Shown here piece by piece: positions 20,887-34,277 of a stretch of DNA of 64,000 nt; position 1 is the stretch's first letter, and each line of letters starts with the position of its first letter. The notes beneath the pieces are model-generated. The model made no database searches. It saw nothing but the letters and a program-made list of their open reading frames with translations, and was not told where the DNA came from. The translations under genes and the position numbers were made by a program. The DNA lies in contig JAQJVL010000418.1 of the NCBI GenBank assembly GCA_035578905.1, positions 496,001-560,000 on the forward strand. Direction: 5' to 3'. Origin of the DNA: Stictocephala bisonia. Its lineage: Eukaryota; Arthropoda; Insecta; Hemiptera; Membracidae.

Positions 20887-22172
20887 CTTTTATCTAAGTA
20901 TCTGTAAAACCTAGTGACTAATTTACTTTTATTTCACTATACAAAAATACATAATTACTGTAAGCACATTAGAATCACAAGCTATTTTGTTTGTTTTATA
21001 CTAACGATTACATCACTGCTGAACTACTGAGGGAGATCACACTCATGTCTCCTACTCATGGTCAATATCATGGCTACCTTCCTTCCAATATCCATAAACT
21101 ACCGTTGATCGTGTAACAACAACGCTGTACTACATTACCCTTACGTTACTTCATGAACCGCAATGAACATGCAACCAATGTTAATTAAGAAACCATATTA
21201 AAATAGAGAACCACCCAAGGTAGCTACAAAAAATGTCATAATAACTTTACTGATATGACCTCTTTTTTAAGGAATCGTCCCTGAAAGTTCTACTAAAATT
21301 TTCATTTGTGGTGCTTTGAATCAAAGAATCGTTCTAACTGAGCTGGCTCCCTTTCAATCATTGTTCCGTGAATGTAAACAACATAATAGTAATTTTTATT
21401 TTTTTATTCCAAAGACGTCTAAATAACATCACCCTAAAAACTGTCCGTATTGCCTCGTTCATTAAAAGACAATTTTCCCTCTACATTATTATATCAACAA
21501 CATAACCAGAATTTCCACATTACATAGGTCGCTATATCTTACCTGCCAAATCTTACCTGTAAAGAGAGAAAATAGGAAACTCGTAAATACCTAAGTAGCC
21601 TGCCCAATAAATGAATGAAATGAGGTACTTATTTCTCTAAGAAATGGTATTGTAAGACAGTTTCGTTTCGCGATATATATTCCACTAACACGGAAAGTTT
21701 TGAATTATATTCAATTTAAGATTGTGGTTTTCTTTGAACGGGGACCGGCGAAGTTTACAAGAAATTATTGTTTTTGTGGAAGCTATTCATTATAGCGGAT
21801 CTGTTGGCCAACCTTAGTATTTCGATCGAATAGAAAATTGTCGTTATATAATTTTATGATCTGTAATACAAACAACAAACTGTCGCAGGTCTGTCCGCTC
21901 ACGGAAGGTCTCGTGCTTGGGGATAGTTGGCGGACTCTGTCGTTATTCAATTAGACTTCTGATGCAGCAGCTACGTCTATGACCTCACCGGTACAACTTG
22001 GTAGATGTCATGTTCCGACAATCCAAAGTGACTCCGCCTCAAAGTCTGCTTTAACTTATTTGGAGTTCTATTAAAATGCGAAACATAAAATGACCAGTAA
22101 AACAGTGCATGTGTGGTGGATTCTTATAGATATAGATAGGCCACTTAGAAAGTGACCTACTCAATGCACCTA
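20887..22172. other. No gene seen
   Basis: AT-rich sequence with only short ORFs and no element recognised. Confidence 0.35.
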
Positions 22173-23044
<872 letters not shown>

Positions 23045-23292
23045 GTGTGTAAAATTTAATCCCTTGTTGATTAATGTGAACCTCATCCGGCACGCCCCTA
23101 ATTGTTAATCCTTTGCCGCTAAACTGGCTCCAATTATATCGTCCCTCTGTGTAGTAGCGTCCCGCGCGCGCGCGTGCGGACGACCTCCCTCGTGTGTTAT
23201 TGTTATTACACATTTCAGGTCACCGATCGTCAGAAACTTACATCTGACTAGTTATTTATAGAAACCATTAGACAACACCTAAACTGTTACAG
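23045..23292 (-). mobile_element. Possible LTR with adjoining primer binding site
   Basis: Read on the minus strand the block starts TGTAACAGTTTAGG and ends ATTTTACACA. It is followed by CTGGCGCCCTCAACCCC, which looks like a primer binding site of the TGGCGCCC type used with tRNA-Lys. The block is GC-richer than its surroundings. No second LTR and no gag or pol are visible, so it may be a solo or truncated LTR, or a coincidence. Confidence 0.35.
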
Positions 23293-23895
23293 GTTCAATT
23301 AAATTTGGTCAAAACTCAAATATTCGTAATATAAGGTTGACTGGAGTCACATACTAGTTGATATTGAAGCAGTTCCTAGACGGACTGTCTCGGTATTGAA
23401 TATCAACATATTTTAGGAATGTAACTATCCAGCCATATAATTATGAGTCATATAAATATCCTCATAAAATTTAAATTACCGAAGGCAATATTTCCGAATG
23501 TCTTATCTACATTTTGTGCCAATAATAAAGGTTGTGAACAAATTGTCCACTACTACGGAAGCCATGATACTTTACGAAAGGAAAGACAAGATAGCTCCAA
23601 AACAACGTACTGTACTAGACATTTTGTGAGTTAATCCCGCAATAAAAACAGGTTATACCATTGACCACAATTATTTGTTGTTGTGGAGGATGTTTTTAGA
23701 GAGAAGCTCTTCCCGTAATTACAATTAAGTTTGGATCTTGTCAGTTCACATATCACATAATAGTGAACGCGCGAGTGGAGATGGAAACGTTAGACTGGGA
23801 TGGGCGTAAAGACATTATCATCCATCTTATCTTTTACTTCTGAGAATATAATTATTAATTATTCTACTTGGATTGCCCCTTGAAGTTTAAACCTC
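23293..23895. other. No gene seen
   Basis: Moderately AT-rich sequence up to the start of the 38-bp satellite. A 63-codon ORF (23443-23634) lacks supporting features. Confidence 0.3.
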
Positions 23896-26186
23896 GTGTC
23901 AATACAACTTGACGGTTATTACAGTTTAACGTTGTTTCAATACAACTTGACGGTTATTACAGTTTAACGTTGTCTCAATACAACTTGACGGTTATTACAG
24001 TTTAGCGTTATCTCAATACAACTTGACGGTTATTACAGTTTAACGTTGTCTCAATACAACTTGACGGTTATTACAGTTTAGCGTTGTCTCAATACAACTT
24101 GACGGTTATTACAGTTTTAACGTTGTCTCAATACAACTTGACGGTTATTACAGTTTAGCGTTGTCTCAATACAACTTGACGGTTATTACAGTTTAAGCGT
24201 TGTCTCAATACAACTTGACGGTTATTACAGTTTAGCGTTGTCTCAATACAAACTTGACGGTTATTACAGTTTAGCGTTGTCTCAATACAAACTTGACGGT
24301 TATTACAGTTTAACGTTGTTTCAATACAACTTGACGGTTATTACAGTTTAACGTTGTCTCAATACAACTTGACGGTTATTACAGTTTAGCGTTATCTCAA
24401 TACAACTTGACGGTTATTACAGTTTAACGTTGTCTCAATACAACTTGACGGTTATTACAGTTTAGCGTTGTCTCAATACAACTTGACGGTTATTACAGTT
24501 TAGCGTTGTCTCAATACAACTTGACGGTTATTACAGTTTAGCGTTGTCTCAATACAACTTGACGGTTATTACAGTTTAGCGTTGTCTCAATACAACTTGA
24601 CGGTTATTTCAGTTTAACGTTGTCTCAATACAACTTGACGGTTATTACAGTTTAACGTTGTCTCAATACAACTTGACGGTTATTACAGTTTAACGTTGTC
24701 TCAATACAACTTGACGGTTATTACAGTTTAACGTTGTCTCAATACAACTTGACGGTTATTACAGTTTAACGTTGTCTCAATACACCTTGACGGTTATTAC
24801 AGTTTAACGTTGTCTCAATACAACTTGACGGTTATTACAGTTTAACGTTGTCTCAATACAACTTGACGGTTATTACAGTTTAACGTTGTTTCAATACAAC
24901 TTGACGGTTATTACAGTTTAACGTTGTTTCAATACAACTTGACGGTTATTACAGTTTAACGTTGTCTCAATACAACTTGACGGTTATTACAGTTTAACGT
25001 TGTCTCAATACAACTTGACGGTTATTACAGTTTAACTTTGTCTCAATACAACTTGACGGTTATTACAGCTTAACGTTGTCTCAATACAACTTGACGGTTA
25101 TTACAGTTTAACTTTGTCTCAATACAACTTGACGGTTATTACAGTTTAACTTTGTCTCAATACAACTTGACGGTTATTACAGTTTAACTTTGTTTCAATA
25201 CAACTTGACGGTTATTACAGTTTAACGTTGTCTCAATACAACTTGACGGTTATTACAGTTTAACTTTGTCTCAATACAACTTGACGGTTATTACAGTTTA
25301 ACTTTGTTTCAATACAACTTGACGGTTATTACAGTTTAACGTTGTTTCAATACAACTTGACGGTTATTACAGTTTAACGTTGTTTCAATACAACTTGACG
25401 GTTATTACAGTTTAACTTTGTTTCAATACAACTTGACGGTTATTACAGTTTAACGTTGTTTCAATACAACTTGACGGTTATTACAGTTTAACGTTGTTTC
25501 AATACAACTTGACGGTTATTACAGCTTAACGTTGTCTCAATACAACTTGACGGTTATTACAGCTTAACGTTGTCTCAATACAACTTGACGGTTATTACAG
25601 TTTAACTTTGTCTCAATACAACTTGACGGTTATTACAGCTTAACGTTGTTTCAATACAACTTGACGGTTATTACAGTTTAACTTTGTTTCAATACAACTT
25701 GACGGTTATTACAGTTTAACTTTGTCTCAATACAACTTGACGGTTATTACAGTTTAACTTTGTCTCAATACAACTTGACGGTTATTACAGTTTAACGTTG
25801 TTTCAATACAACTTGACGGTTATTACAGTTTAACGTTGTTTCAATACAACTTGACGGTTATTACAGTTTAACGTTGTTTCAATACAACTTGACGGTTATT
25901 ACAGTTTAACGTTGTTTCAATACAACTTGACGGTTATTACAGTTTAACGTTGTTTCAATACAACTTGACGGTTATTACAGTTTAACGTTGTTTCAATACA
26001 ACTTGACGGTTATTACAGTTTAACGTTGTTTCAATACAACTTGACGGTTATTACAGTTTAACGTTGTTTCAATACAACTTGACGGTTATTACAGTTTAAC
26101 GTTGTTTCAATACAACTTGACGGTTATTACAGTTTAACGTTGTTTCAATACAACTTGACGGTTATTACAGTTTAACATTGTTTTAA
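23896..26186. repeat. 38-bp satellite array, about 60 units
   Basis: The unit is TCAATACAACTTGACGGTTA followed by TTACAGTTTAACGTTGTC. Variants at three positions (TTTAAC/TTTAGC, CGTTG/CTTTG, GTCTC/GTTTC) cluster in blocks. The GC variant dominates the first third, CTTTG appears in the middle, and the last 400 bases are nearly pure GTTTC units. Each unit begins with ACAAC and ends with GTTGT, a small dyad. The array ends abruptly on both sides. Confidence 0.96.
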
Positions 26187-27688
26187 TACCTTAGCAAAGG
26201 GGTTTTACTGTGAACGATTCATAATGTGAATGAATGTATGTGAGTAAGCATGCTAATGTTGGGAATTACTTTACTGTTTGTGTTTGTACGTTTTTTACCA
26301 TCTTTAGACGCATTTTTCATTATTAACAGAGCTTCCCAGCTGTTAAAATATCTATTTCACAAAATATTTATATAATCTAGATTTACTGTGCAACTGATCC
26401 ACTAGATCTCAATAGATTTCGTCATTGAATTATTAAAGATTGCTAAGTATTTCACAATATAATACTGTGAATATAACAGTTGTATTATGACATATTAGAC
26501 TGTTGTATTATCCTTTCACAATCAATATTAAAATATGTTTTGCTAGTGACTGGCTGATATTTGATACCCCATCGTCTTTTAGTTTTAGTTTTAAGAAAAT
26601 GAGGGTGGCCTCAAAACAGGATTTTCTCTTCAGTGTCTAACTATTTCATAAATTAACTTTGTGAAATTAATACAACTATTATTTAAGTTATTGAACATTT
26701 AATTTATGTATATATAAATAAATTACTGTATATTTATAAAATAAAGACTTTTTAAAATTGAACTTGAATTGAACATTACTCAATATCAATTGTCAGGTTC
26801 TTGGTGTTTTGGTAGTCGGCATAGTACACAACTTCGCAATTCACATTTCCTCTAAGATAATAAATTTAAAATTGTTATTATTAAACTAAATAATCAAAAT
26901 TTGAAGTGTTAAAAATCAATAATCACTCTCCTTTCAATATCTGCTGACTTCAACGAAGATCGGTAATTGACTTGATTCAGGAATTTATTTAGATTTCCCA
27001 TGGAAGTCCAATAAAACAATCTGTCTCAGGGCCTAACGACACTACTAAAGTGGGATGGCAAGTTGTAATGTGTGAACAAGTATTTACGTGTTACTAGATG
27101 TTGTTAGCAATACATACATACTTGGCTTTGTCAAGCAGAACGAACACCAAGGTACCCTCTGTGCTACTCTCGTAGATGACCATTCAGATATGTTGCATAA
27201 AGGCATTATTTTTTACCGCAATCTGCGTAAAAATGACAACTCATATAATTGCTTTTTAGAGCCGACAAAAAATCGATTGTCTTGCATTTCAACATATAAA
27301 TTTGTAAAAATTTGAGAAAATGTATATGCAATTCATTTATAAAAACTTTATTATTTTCTTTCCTTGGCTTTCTTACAACTTTGATATCTTAAGAAAGTGT
27401 TTTCAAAAACACAACCTACTGAATCAATGAGTGGAGACTAGTAAGAGAAGAATGAAGAAAATTACTGTTCATAAAGTAAAACATATATGAGAATATTACT
27501 TCTTTATATCAAATGTTTTATACAATACTCTCAACTTTTTGTTTAAGCTTAATTTTATCTGCGAATTCCGTCTTCTAGCCACTGCGCAAAGCACATTGTT
27601 ATTTTCATTAGACCATAAAACATCCATAAAATTAGACTTATGTATGTAAGTATTTTTACATTTTACTTTTTTAATACACAAAAATAAT
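26187..27688. other. No gene seen
   Basis: AT-rich. The longest open frame (27088-27315, 75 codons) has no domain or splice context I can support. Confidence 0.35.
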
Positions 27689-28530
27689 TTACACATTCAT
27701 CAAAAATTAGTATCTTAATCTGTTCATAAAATAACATAAAGAATGAAATTTATAATACAGTAATAAGACAGCCAAAAGGCTTACTTTTTTATTTAGAGGC
27801 ATATTAAATAGGATTACACAATAATCTTACGTCTGTGTCAATTGTGGAACATCTACTACCCTTTGGGTGTCCGAACAAGTCAATTTCACCCTTTGGGAGT
27901 CAATTTTACTAACTGACGACAATGCCCTGTCATGTCTACGACACGATGGGGCTCAGCCCCGACACTCGAATCCGGAATAGACTAATGCGATAAAAAGTGC
28001 TTGGGAAAAGCAATCCGCTAAAACAGAGTGAAATCGATTCTAAGCGACTATTACGCGCGTAAAGTTGTTACTTGTGGAGGGTCGCGGGCGTTGGGCAGAT
28101 GGTCCGAGGGGCGACAAGCCTAACGACGGAGTCATGGAAATTTAGCACTTAATTGTTAGCAAACACCGATTGGACGTCCCCCAGTTGATCCTACTTGAAA
28201 AATCGGAGCCAGCACCTGTCGATCTGGGGGGCTCTAAGGGTTTATCCGATCGTTTGTCATAGAACAACGACTGCAGGGATAACATACAAGTCGGGAGGAC
28301 GACCTGACCAAACAAGGGCTCAACTTTCAATAGGGTGGTTTTTTAAGTTAAAATGTTCAGTTCAAGTCTAACTGAATCAGTTCATTAAATAAATGTATTT
28401 CAAAATTATTTACACATTCATGAAAAATTAGTATCTTCGCCTATTCATAAAAAATAACATAAAGAAAGAAATGTTTACTAATAAAACAGCCAAAAAGGTT
28501 TACTTTTTTATTTAGAGATATTTTAAACGT
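27689..28530. repeat. Direct repeats of about 120 bp flanking a GC-richer island
   Basis: 27689-27815 and 28411-28530 share a long near-identical block (ACACATTCATCAAAAATTAG, then a shared ATAACATAAAGAA and TTACTTTTTTATTTAGAG). Between them, roughly 27830-28340 is distinctly richer in G+C and contains no long ORF. The island could be an insertion that duplicated its flank, or part of a 720-bp tandem duplication. No terminal motif identifies it. Confidence 0.7.
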
Positions 28531-29725
28531 TCCATGATCATTCAAATGTAATAATAAACGTACAGTACTTGACATGCCCAGATCGCTAGCGTACATCCCC
28601 AAACAACAACCTAACACCCTAAAATTTACCAGTACAGTTCTTTCATTCTTATTAGTTGGCATTTAATTTAGTTCTAAAATATTAGCAAACATTTTATGAA
28701 GTTAGCACCTGTATTAACACCATGTCCATAAAATCGCTTAAACTTTTTTATCACATTTCACGATAATTTTTAGCTCTTGTTGAGAAGGATTAATAAAAAC
28801 CCCCTTGATGAAGTCAAATGCCTATCCCTATTTCAAATTTCTACAAATTTGCAATGTCATATTTTTTTCAAAGCTTCATAACAGATACAAAAACCCAGTT
28901 ATAATGTAGCATTATTTTTAAGTACAGCTTGTATGCATTAGAGTATGACAAATTGACATTAATTGGATTTTAGCATATTAAATTTAAAACCCACAGATAC
29001 ATACAAATGGCAAGAAAATATATAATATAAATATAACATCAGCAGAAACATTAACAAAAAATAAAGCAATATCAACAATTTTTTACAAATGTCAACAAAA
29101 ACAAATATAACGATAATAAATATAACACTACTAATGTACTGTATATAAATAATAAACAATATTTTATAATAAGAATGATAACATAATAACAAACTAGACT
29201 GATAAGATTGCTTCTATTTATGTTTGTATTTCATAGCTATGTCATTCTTCAACAAGCTCACTCAACACTCTAGTACGAGGTTACAGTAGGTTAAATGCGA
29301 GTCATTGAAAATATCCAGATATTGAGCAAATTTGTTATATAATCGTACCATGGTATTAACGGAATAATTGTAACAGAAATTTGTTCTAGAATACTGTGTG
29401 TAAGGTATTCCTTGAACTAGGTCTAGGAACATTTATACTAGCTTTAGCTTTTGTGGATCATCAATTTTACCTTTGTTCGGTTTTGTAAAGATAATTGGAA
29501 CGTTCCTTCTCTTAGATCTAGACTATCAGTATTAAATATTTCCAGCAATTCTTTATATTTCATTACATTCTTCGTGATGGTAATAAATGTACATTAATAA
29601 GCATTAAAATTAAATAAGGTTCTCAGCACTAAATAATAAAACTTACTATGTATATATTTTGATTTAATGTCTAAAATCATTATCAATCCATTTTATAAAA
29701 TTAACATATACCCAATAATTATAAT
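28531..29725. other. No gene seen
   Basis: AT-rich, only short low-complexity ORFs. Confidence 0.35.
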
Positions 29726-29729
29726 TTAA

Positions 29730-30134
29730 AAATCTGTAGAGGCTATCAGCCATGTTGATTTAAATCCCATAAGAACAATGTTGTTTTCGAACCAGAGGAT
29801 CACTTGTATCCAAATTAAAAAGTTATTTTAAACGGACTTTTCCCAAAAAATTGCATTTGATCACGAATGAAATGCGCATCAGAATTGCTTTGCAAATTCC
29901 TAATCAGTTTTATAGAAAAAAATATAAAGATATTTAGTACGAAGTTTTTATTTTCACATTTTTTTCAAAACTAGGCGCATGTATTCAAAATATAAAACCC
30001 AATGGGCAATATGATAACATTTAAAATAACACCATATACACAAATTTCGGTCAATAAATGAAAAAATATGAATACGAAAATAACATTGTTCTTATGAGAT
30101 TAAAACCAACATGGCCGAGAGCCTCTGCAGACTC
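29730..30134. mobile_element. TTAA-flanked MITE, copy 1 (405 bp)
   Basis: Bounded by TTAA at 29726-29729 and 30135-30138. Terminal inverted repeats of about 55 bp include CTGTAGAGGCTATCAGCC at the left and GGCCGAGAGCCTCTGCAG at the right. No coding capacity. The interior is the reverse complement of the copy at 61689-62106 (shared landmarks AATTGCATTTGATCA and CCCAATGGGCAATATGATA). The TTAA flanks suggest mobilisation by a piggyBac-type transposase. Confidence 0.82.
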
Positions 30135-30335
30135 TTAAATAAATACAGATGATTATTGAAATGTTTAAAAAATTATAAATAGTAAAGATGTGTTTTCAAA
30201 AATAGTTATTTGATAAACTATAGTATATAGTTAAAATGTATATAAATTAGTTGTCACTGAAATTTATTTTGAAGTATTAATACTTTTTTGTAATTTCGTT
30301 TTTGATTATAGATAGGTATGTACATAGAATTTAGT

Positions 30336-30770
30336 TTTGCGTTGGCTGTGAAATACTATTTATCTCAATCAACACACAAGCAGCTTCTTTAATATTTCTT
30401 CTTTTCCAATTAGTTCCTTTATAAATTATGCTTGATTTTGACTATAGTACTTTGTGTCCAGTGTTTACAATGTGTTCAATTAATTTTGAATAGTTTTCGT
30501 GTCCTTTTTTATATTTTGTTTATATTTATTAATTCTTTTTTTCACAGGTATTGATGTCTATCCAAAACAACTATTTTTACATGCAAGGGGTATTTTGTAC
30601 ACAACATTTTTAGAATTTTGATCTTCATTGTTAGGTTTAACACAGGTCATATGACTATGAACAGTAGGACTACTTGAAAATGTTGTTCTAATGTTGAATT
30701 TATTATTAATTCTTTTAATTTTTCAAATTTACCTTTAATGTATGGAATGACAACTGTTGTAATAGGTGTT
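30336..30770 (-). pseudogene. Penelope-like element relic, GIY-YIG endonuclease region
   Basis: On the minus strand, scattered frames read VVIPYIKGKFEKLKEL, then KNVVYKIP, then YSKLIEHIVNTGHKV, then IIYKGTNWKRRNIKEA. Order and spacing fit the C-terminal part of a Penelope-like element, where the linker to the GIY-YIG nuclease contains a PYIxG-like stretch and the nuclease ends with H-x-x-x-T-G-H and an R-x-x-x-E-A helix. The YIG core itself is not intact. Several stops and frameshifts make it a fossil. Confidence 0.5.
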
Positions 30771-30924
30771 GTGTTATTATTATTTTTAATTTTATTGATG
30801 TTATGTTAATTCTATGATATGCTTCTTTGATTGTATCTTCATGATAGTCATAGTTTTTTTCCTTTTCAAAGTGTGTTCATGCATTTTGTAATTAAATAGA
30901 AACACATTTTCATGTGATTTTCTT

Positions 30925-31515
30925 GTAAAAGTCATCACACAACATTATTTTTACATTTAAACTTGAAATTATTTGTACTCCATGTTAACAGAGAATTAAT
31001 GCTCTCTAATATCTTCTTACTGACACAAAACATATTTTCCGGAAGATCTTGATGTCATCAGCATGTTACTATTGTGTATGTGGCTTGTAATCTCATTTAT
31101 AAAAATACTGAAACATAGGGGACCCAAATTAGAACTCTGGGGAACACCAGATTCCACAATAAACTGTTGTGCACAAGCAATCTTCAAAAGTGACATATTG
31201 TTTTCTTTCAAACAAATAAGAGGAAAAAAATGTAATACATTTATCATAAAAACAAAAACACGAAGTTTTCTTTTATTTAAAAAGGGAGATTAACGATGTC
31301 AAGGATTTAAAAAAATCAGTGTATTGACTGTTACTGTCTAAAGATGATGTGCAAAATGTTAAAAGGTTCAATAAATTAGTCTGAATTATTGATCTTGCTG
31401 GGAAAAAGCCATGCTGAAATGGAGTTATGTATTTCTTAACATGCAAAAGACTCTGTTGTAAATTATTGTCTCAAATAATTTTGCAGATGTTAATAATATA
31501 TGGGCAATAATAATA
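30925..31515 (-). pseudogene. LINE reverse transcriptase relic
   Basis: Minus-strand frames show the RT order: ITPFQHGF and RSIIQTNLL, then SGVPQSSNLGPLCFSIFIN, then ADDIKIFRKI, then INSLLTWSTNN. These match RT blocks 3-6 of a Jockey-type LINE. Stops and frameshifts are frequent. It ends about 155 bases before the Penelope-like relic on the same strand. Confidence 0.72.
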
Positions 31516-31531
31516 TCACCGTTGTATGGGC

Positions 31532-32170
31532 AAAAAATCCAACCACGCAAATCTTGACGTATGTTTAACTTTTCTGGGGTAGAATTTTACGCTGAATCAG
31601 GAAATATCTTTCGTTTTTGTGCAACTCTTACAATAAAGCCTCCAGAGGCAATTTAAACATCACAATTAGGCTGCAATTGCTAACAAACTTTGTTTCAAAT
31701 TCTCTCGCTTTCTAGACGTCTCACGGGCCAATCTGATGCTTTTCCATGACCAGCTTGACATTCTGAACAAGTACGTATAGTTAAGATTTCACTTTCAAAA
31801 ATTCAGATTTTTCATAAAAAAAATTGCCAAAGGGAACATTGGAAGATTTGAAGTTTTTTGCGAAAAATCAAACCACGCAAATCTTGACGTATGACACACT
31901 TTTCTGGGGTAGAATTTTACGCTGAATCAGGAAATGTCTTTCGTTTTAGTGCACCTCATACAATAAAGCCTCCAGAGGCAATTGAAACATCACGTTTAGG
32001 CTGCAATTGCTAACAAACTTTGTTTCCAATACTCTCGCTTTCTAGACGTCTCACGGGCCATTCTGGTGCTTTTTCATGACCCGCTGGACATTTTGAACAA
32101 GTACGTATAGTTAAGATTTTAGTTTAAAAAATTCAGATTTTTCATCAAAAAAGTGCCAAAGGGGTGCCAA
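31532..32170. repeat. Tandem duplication, 330-bp unit, two copies
   Basis: AACCACGCAAATCTTGACGT occurs at 31541 and 31871, and the following 300 bases are repeated with about 5-8% differences by eye. Both copies contain ACGTCTCACGGGCCA. No ORF is conserved. It is probably a satellite-like or transposon-derived unit. Confidence 0.88.
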
Positions 32171-32177
32171 AAATGGT

Positions 32178-32250
32178 ATTAAACCACCCGCCCCCCCATA
32201 CACGTACTGTGATAGTAACCCACCCGCCTATCCATACACGTACAGTGGTA
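32178..32250 (-). repeat. Degenerate two-unit copy of the 36-bp G-rich minisatellite
   Basis: Read on the minus strand, TACCACTGTACGTGTATGG and GGGTGGG-type runs recur twice with one mutated unit. This links the locus to the arrays at 5888 and 43715. A run of A follows on the plus strand (about 32251-32270). Confidence 0.82.
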
Positions 32251-32399
32251 GTGGTGTAAAAAAAAAAAAAAAAAAAAAACAATTATTTTTTATAAAACTA
32301 CAATTTTTTATCGGAACTACTCGTGTTCTTTTCCATTCAGAAAGAAAAGTCCCAAACCATTCAGAACATTCCTAATAAATACAAGGTGGTATTTGCCGT

Positions 32400-32790
32400 A
32401 ATGTCCGTTTTTGACGGTGATTAAAACAGCTCTAGCACCTTCCTCCTTACGTACGAAATACCAGTTCATTTCAAGCAGTCCAGGCCGTCTTTGCCGGTGA
32501 TGATAGCAGCTCTAGCACCTTCCTCCTTACGTAGGAAATACCAGTTCATTTCAAGCAGTCAAGGCCGTCTTTGCCGGTGATGATAACAGCTCTAGCACCT
32601 TCCTCCTTACGTACGAAATACCAGTTCATTTCAAGCAGTCCAGGCCGTCTTTGCCGGTGATGATAGCAGCTCTAGCACCTTAATTCCTACTTACGTAGGA
32701 AATACCCGTTCATTTCAAGCAGTCCAAGCCGTCTTTGCCGGTGATGAGAATAGTTCTAACGCCTTCTTCCTTATGTACGAAATCTTTGAG
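32400..32790. repeat. 80-bp minisatellite, about five units
   Basis: Units begin GTCCAGGCCGTCTTTGCCGG and contain AGCTCTAGCACCTTCCTCCT and TTCATTTCAAGCA. First and last units are the most diverged, as usual for array edges. Confidence 0.9.
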
Positions 32791-34069
32791 TTTTAGATCC
32801 ATACAAGTGTGTATTTTGCCTCTTCTTTCAAATGTCTGATCTGCGCCCAAAGAATTATAATGCCTTTTTTGCCAGCGATAAATTAATAAATATCTTACTG
32901 TTACTATTAAATCCCAAGTCCAGAGCTGAGAACCCTTTCCTTACTCTTGATGTGCCACGTAACGCTTCCATGTCGATTTGTCTATGGTTTATAAGGATTT
33001 CGAACCAAACGGTGGGCCGTATCTACCATACTATCTTTGAGTTCAAGACACAGCTTTACTATCTGCACTTATAAACATGGTAAAGATATTTAACATGATA
33101 TGCAACACAAAACTGTAAAAACACTTAACAAGTCTGTATACACTTGTTTGGTCTTCATCCTTATCCTAGAGTGGACTTTTGTTGAGTAAAAACATCAACA
33201 CTCGAATTGAATCCCTCGTCATCAACTTTATTCTCAGAACAAATTATGCTCTGAGATCTGTTTATTTTCAGAGATTGCACAAACAACAGTTTTCACGTAA
33301 ACAGTGTTAGTTATGTTCCTATAATGTCATAACACTTCACCTAATGAGAAGTGTTTTCGTTCAACGAGATACACAGTAGGTGGAAGAAGGTGGTCATAAA
33401 ATTGACCAATATTTCTCCAGAAATAAGACTACAGAATATCTTGGTTACACTTATTTATAAAATAAGTATATGTAACTCTGTGATTGCACACTTTTAAGCA
33501 GACCTTACAAACTTCAAATTGAAATATAAAATCCATTATTTAATATTATCATAAATAAAAAATATTATCAAAATAGTATTTTGCTCACTCGTGTTTGTAC
33601 CAGATAATCTTTTGAGTTTACCAATTGTGTAATGTGGGAGTTTTTAATTAAAAATTTCGTTAATATAATGTTAACAAAAATTAACTATTTTGTATCGTCC
33701 AGAAACAAGCTACGATATGCCTTAGCAGCAGTTCTCGAAAAAAATTAGGAGTTTTGCTCACATTTTGCCTATCAGGCCCTGCATTAAGAGAAATTCTAAT
33801 GTGAACACATTTAGAATCCATATTTTCAGGTAGACCTATTGACCATAATAAACGTTCAGTGTTTAATAGTCGGCAGTCACGGTGCGTCACAGTAGCGGCA
33901 ATCTACTGCGCATCCACCTCGTGATCCCTCCGGACACTAATTCATTTTAATAGCGTCGTCTTAACGGAAAATTTAACTTAGCGTTCAACGTGAGTCTAGA
34001 GCCATGTTTGATGGTAAACCAATTATTTTATTTCAAAAAACTAATTGAGATCTCAATGACTCATTTCAG
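32791..34069. other. Upstream of the Flattop core exon; first exon not found
   Basis: No exon could be tied to the phase-0 acceptor at 34070. A possible donor at 33988 (AAC|GTGAGT) is preceded in phase by a stop and no ATG. An 80-codon ORF at 32832 has no support. The start codon of the Flattop gene probably lies further upstream. Confidence 0.35.
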
Positions 34070-34277
34070 CTCGAGAGGGAGTTCCGGCCGACGAGACTTG
34101 GCAACTGGGAGGTACCCAAGTGGTTGCCCCAGCGGCCCCGGGCTCGCAAGACTACCACTCGCATCATCGTCAATGACCGGGGCCACCTGCTGCCCGGAGT
34201 CCAGCGACCACCACAGAACCCTTGGGGCAACTTCCGAGGCACCTGGCAGTTACCCAACAAAATATCCAGGAAGTTTG
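34070..34277 (+). CDS. CFAP126: Flattop (CFAP126) homologue, core exon
   Basis: Follows an acceptor (TCATTTCAG) and ends at the donor G|GTGAGC; 208 bases, entering in phase 0 and leaving in phase 1. The encoded segment contains LGNWEVPKW, then IIVNDRGHLLPGV and NPWGNFRGTWQLP, the signature of Flattop proteins (the human one has NDRGHLLP and NPWGSFMGTWQMP, from memory). In vertebrates Flattop is a microtubule inner protein of ciliary doublets and affects basal-body positioning. In an insect the natural sites would be sperm flagella and sensory cilia. The start codon is in an upstream exon that I could not find. Confidence 0.9.

Noticed and set aside
23896..26186. Regularly repeated 38-bp units, CRISPR-like at first sight
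   Set aside because: There are no unique spacers; the whole unit repeats head to tail. The context is a eukaryotic genome. It is a satellite.
33900..34069. First exon of the Flattop gene just upstream of 34070
   Set aside because: The GTGAGT at 33988 has a stop in the required phase and no ATG; the ATG at 34056 is in a frame that does not give the Flattop motif.
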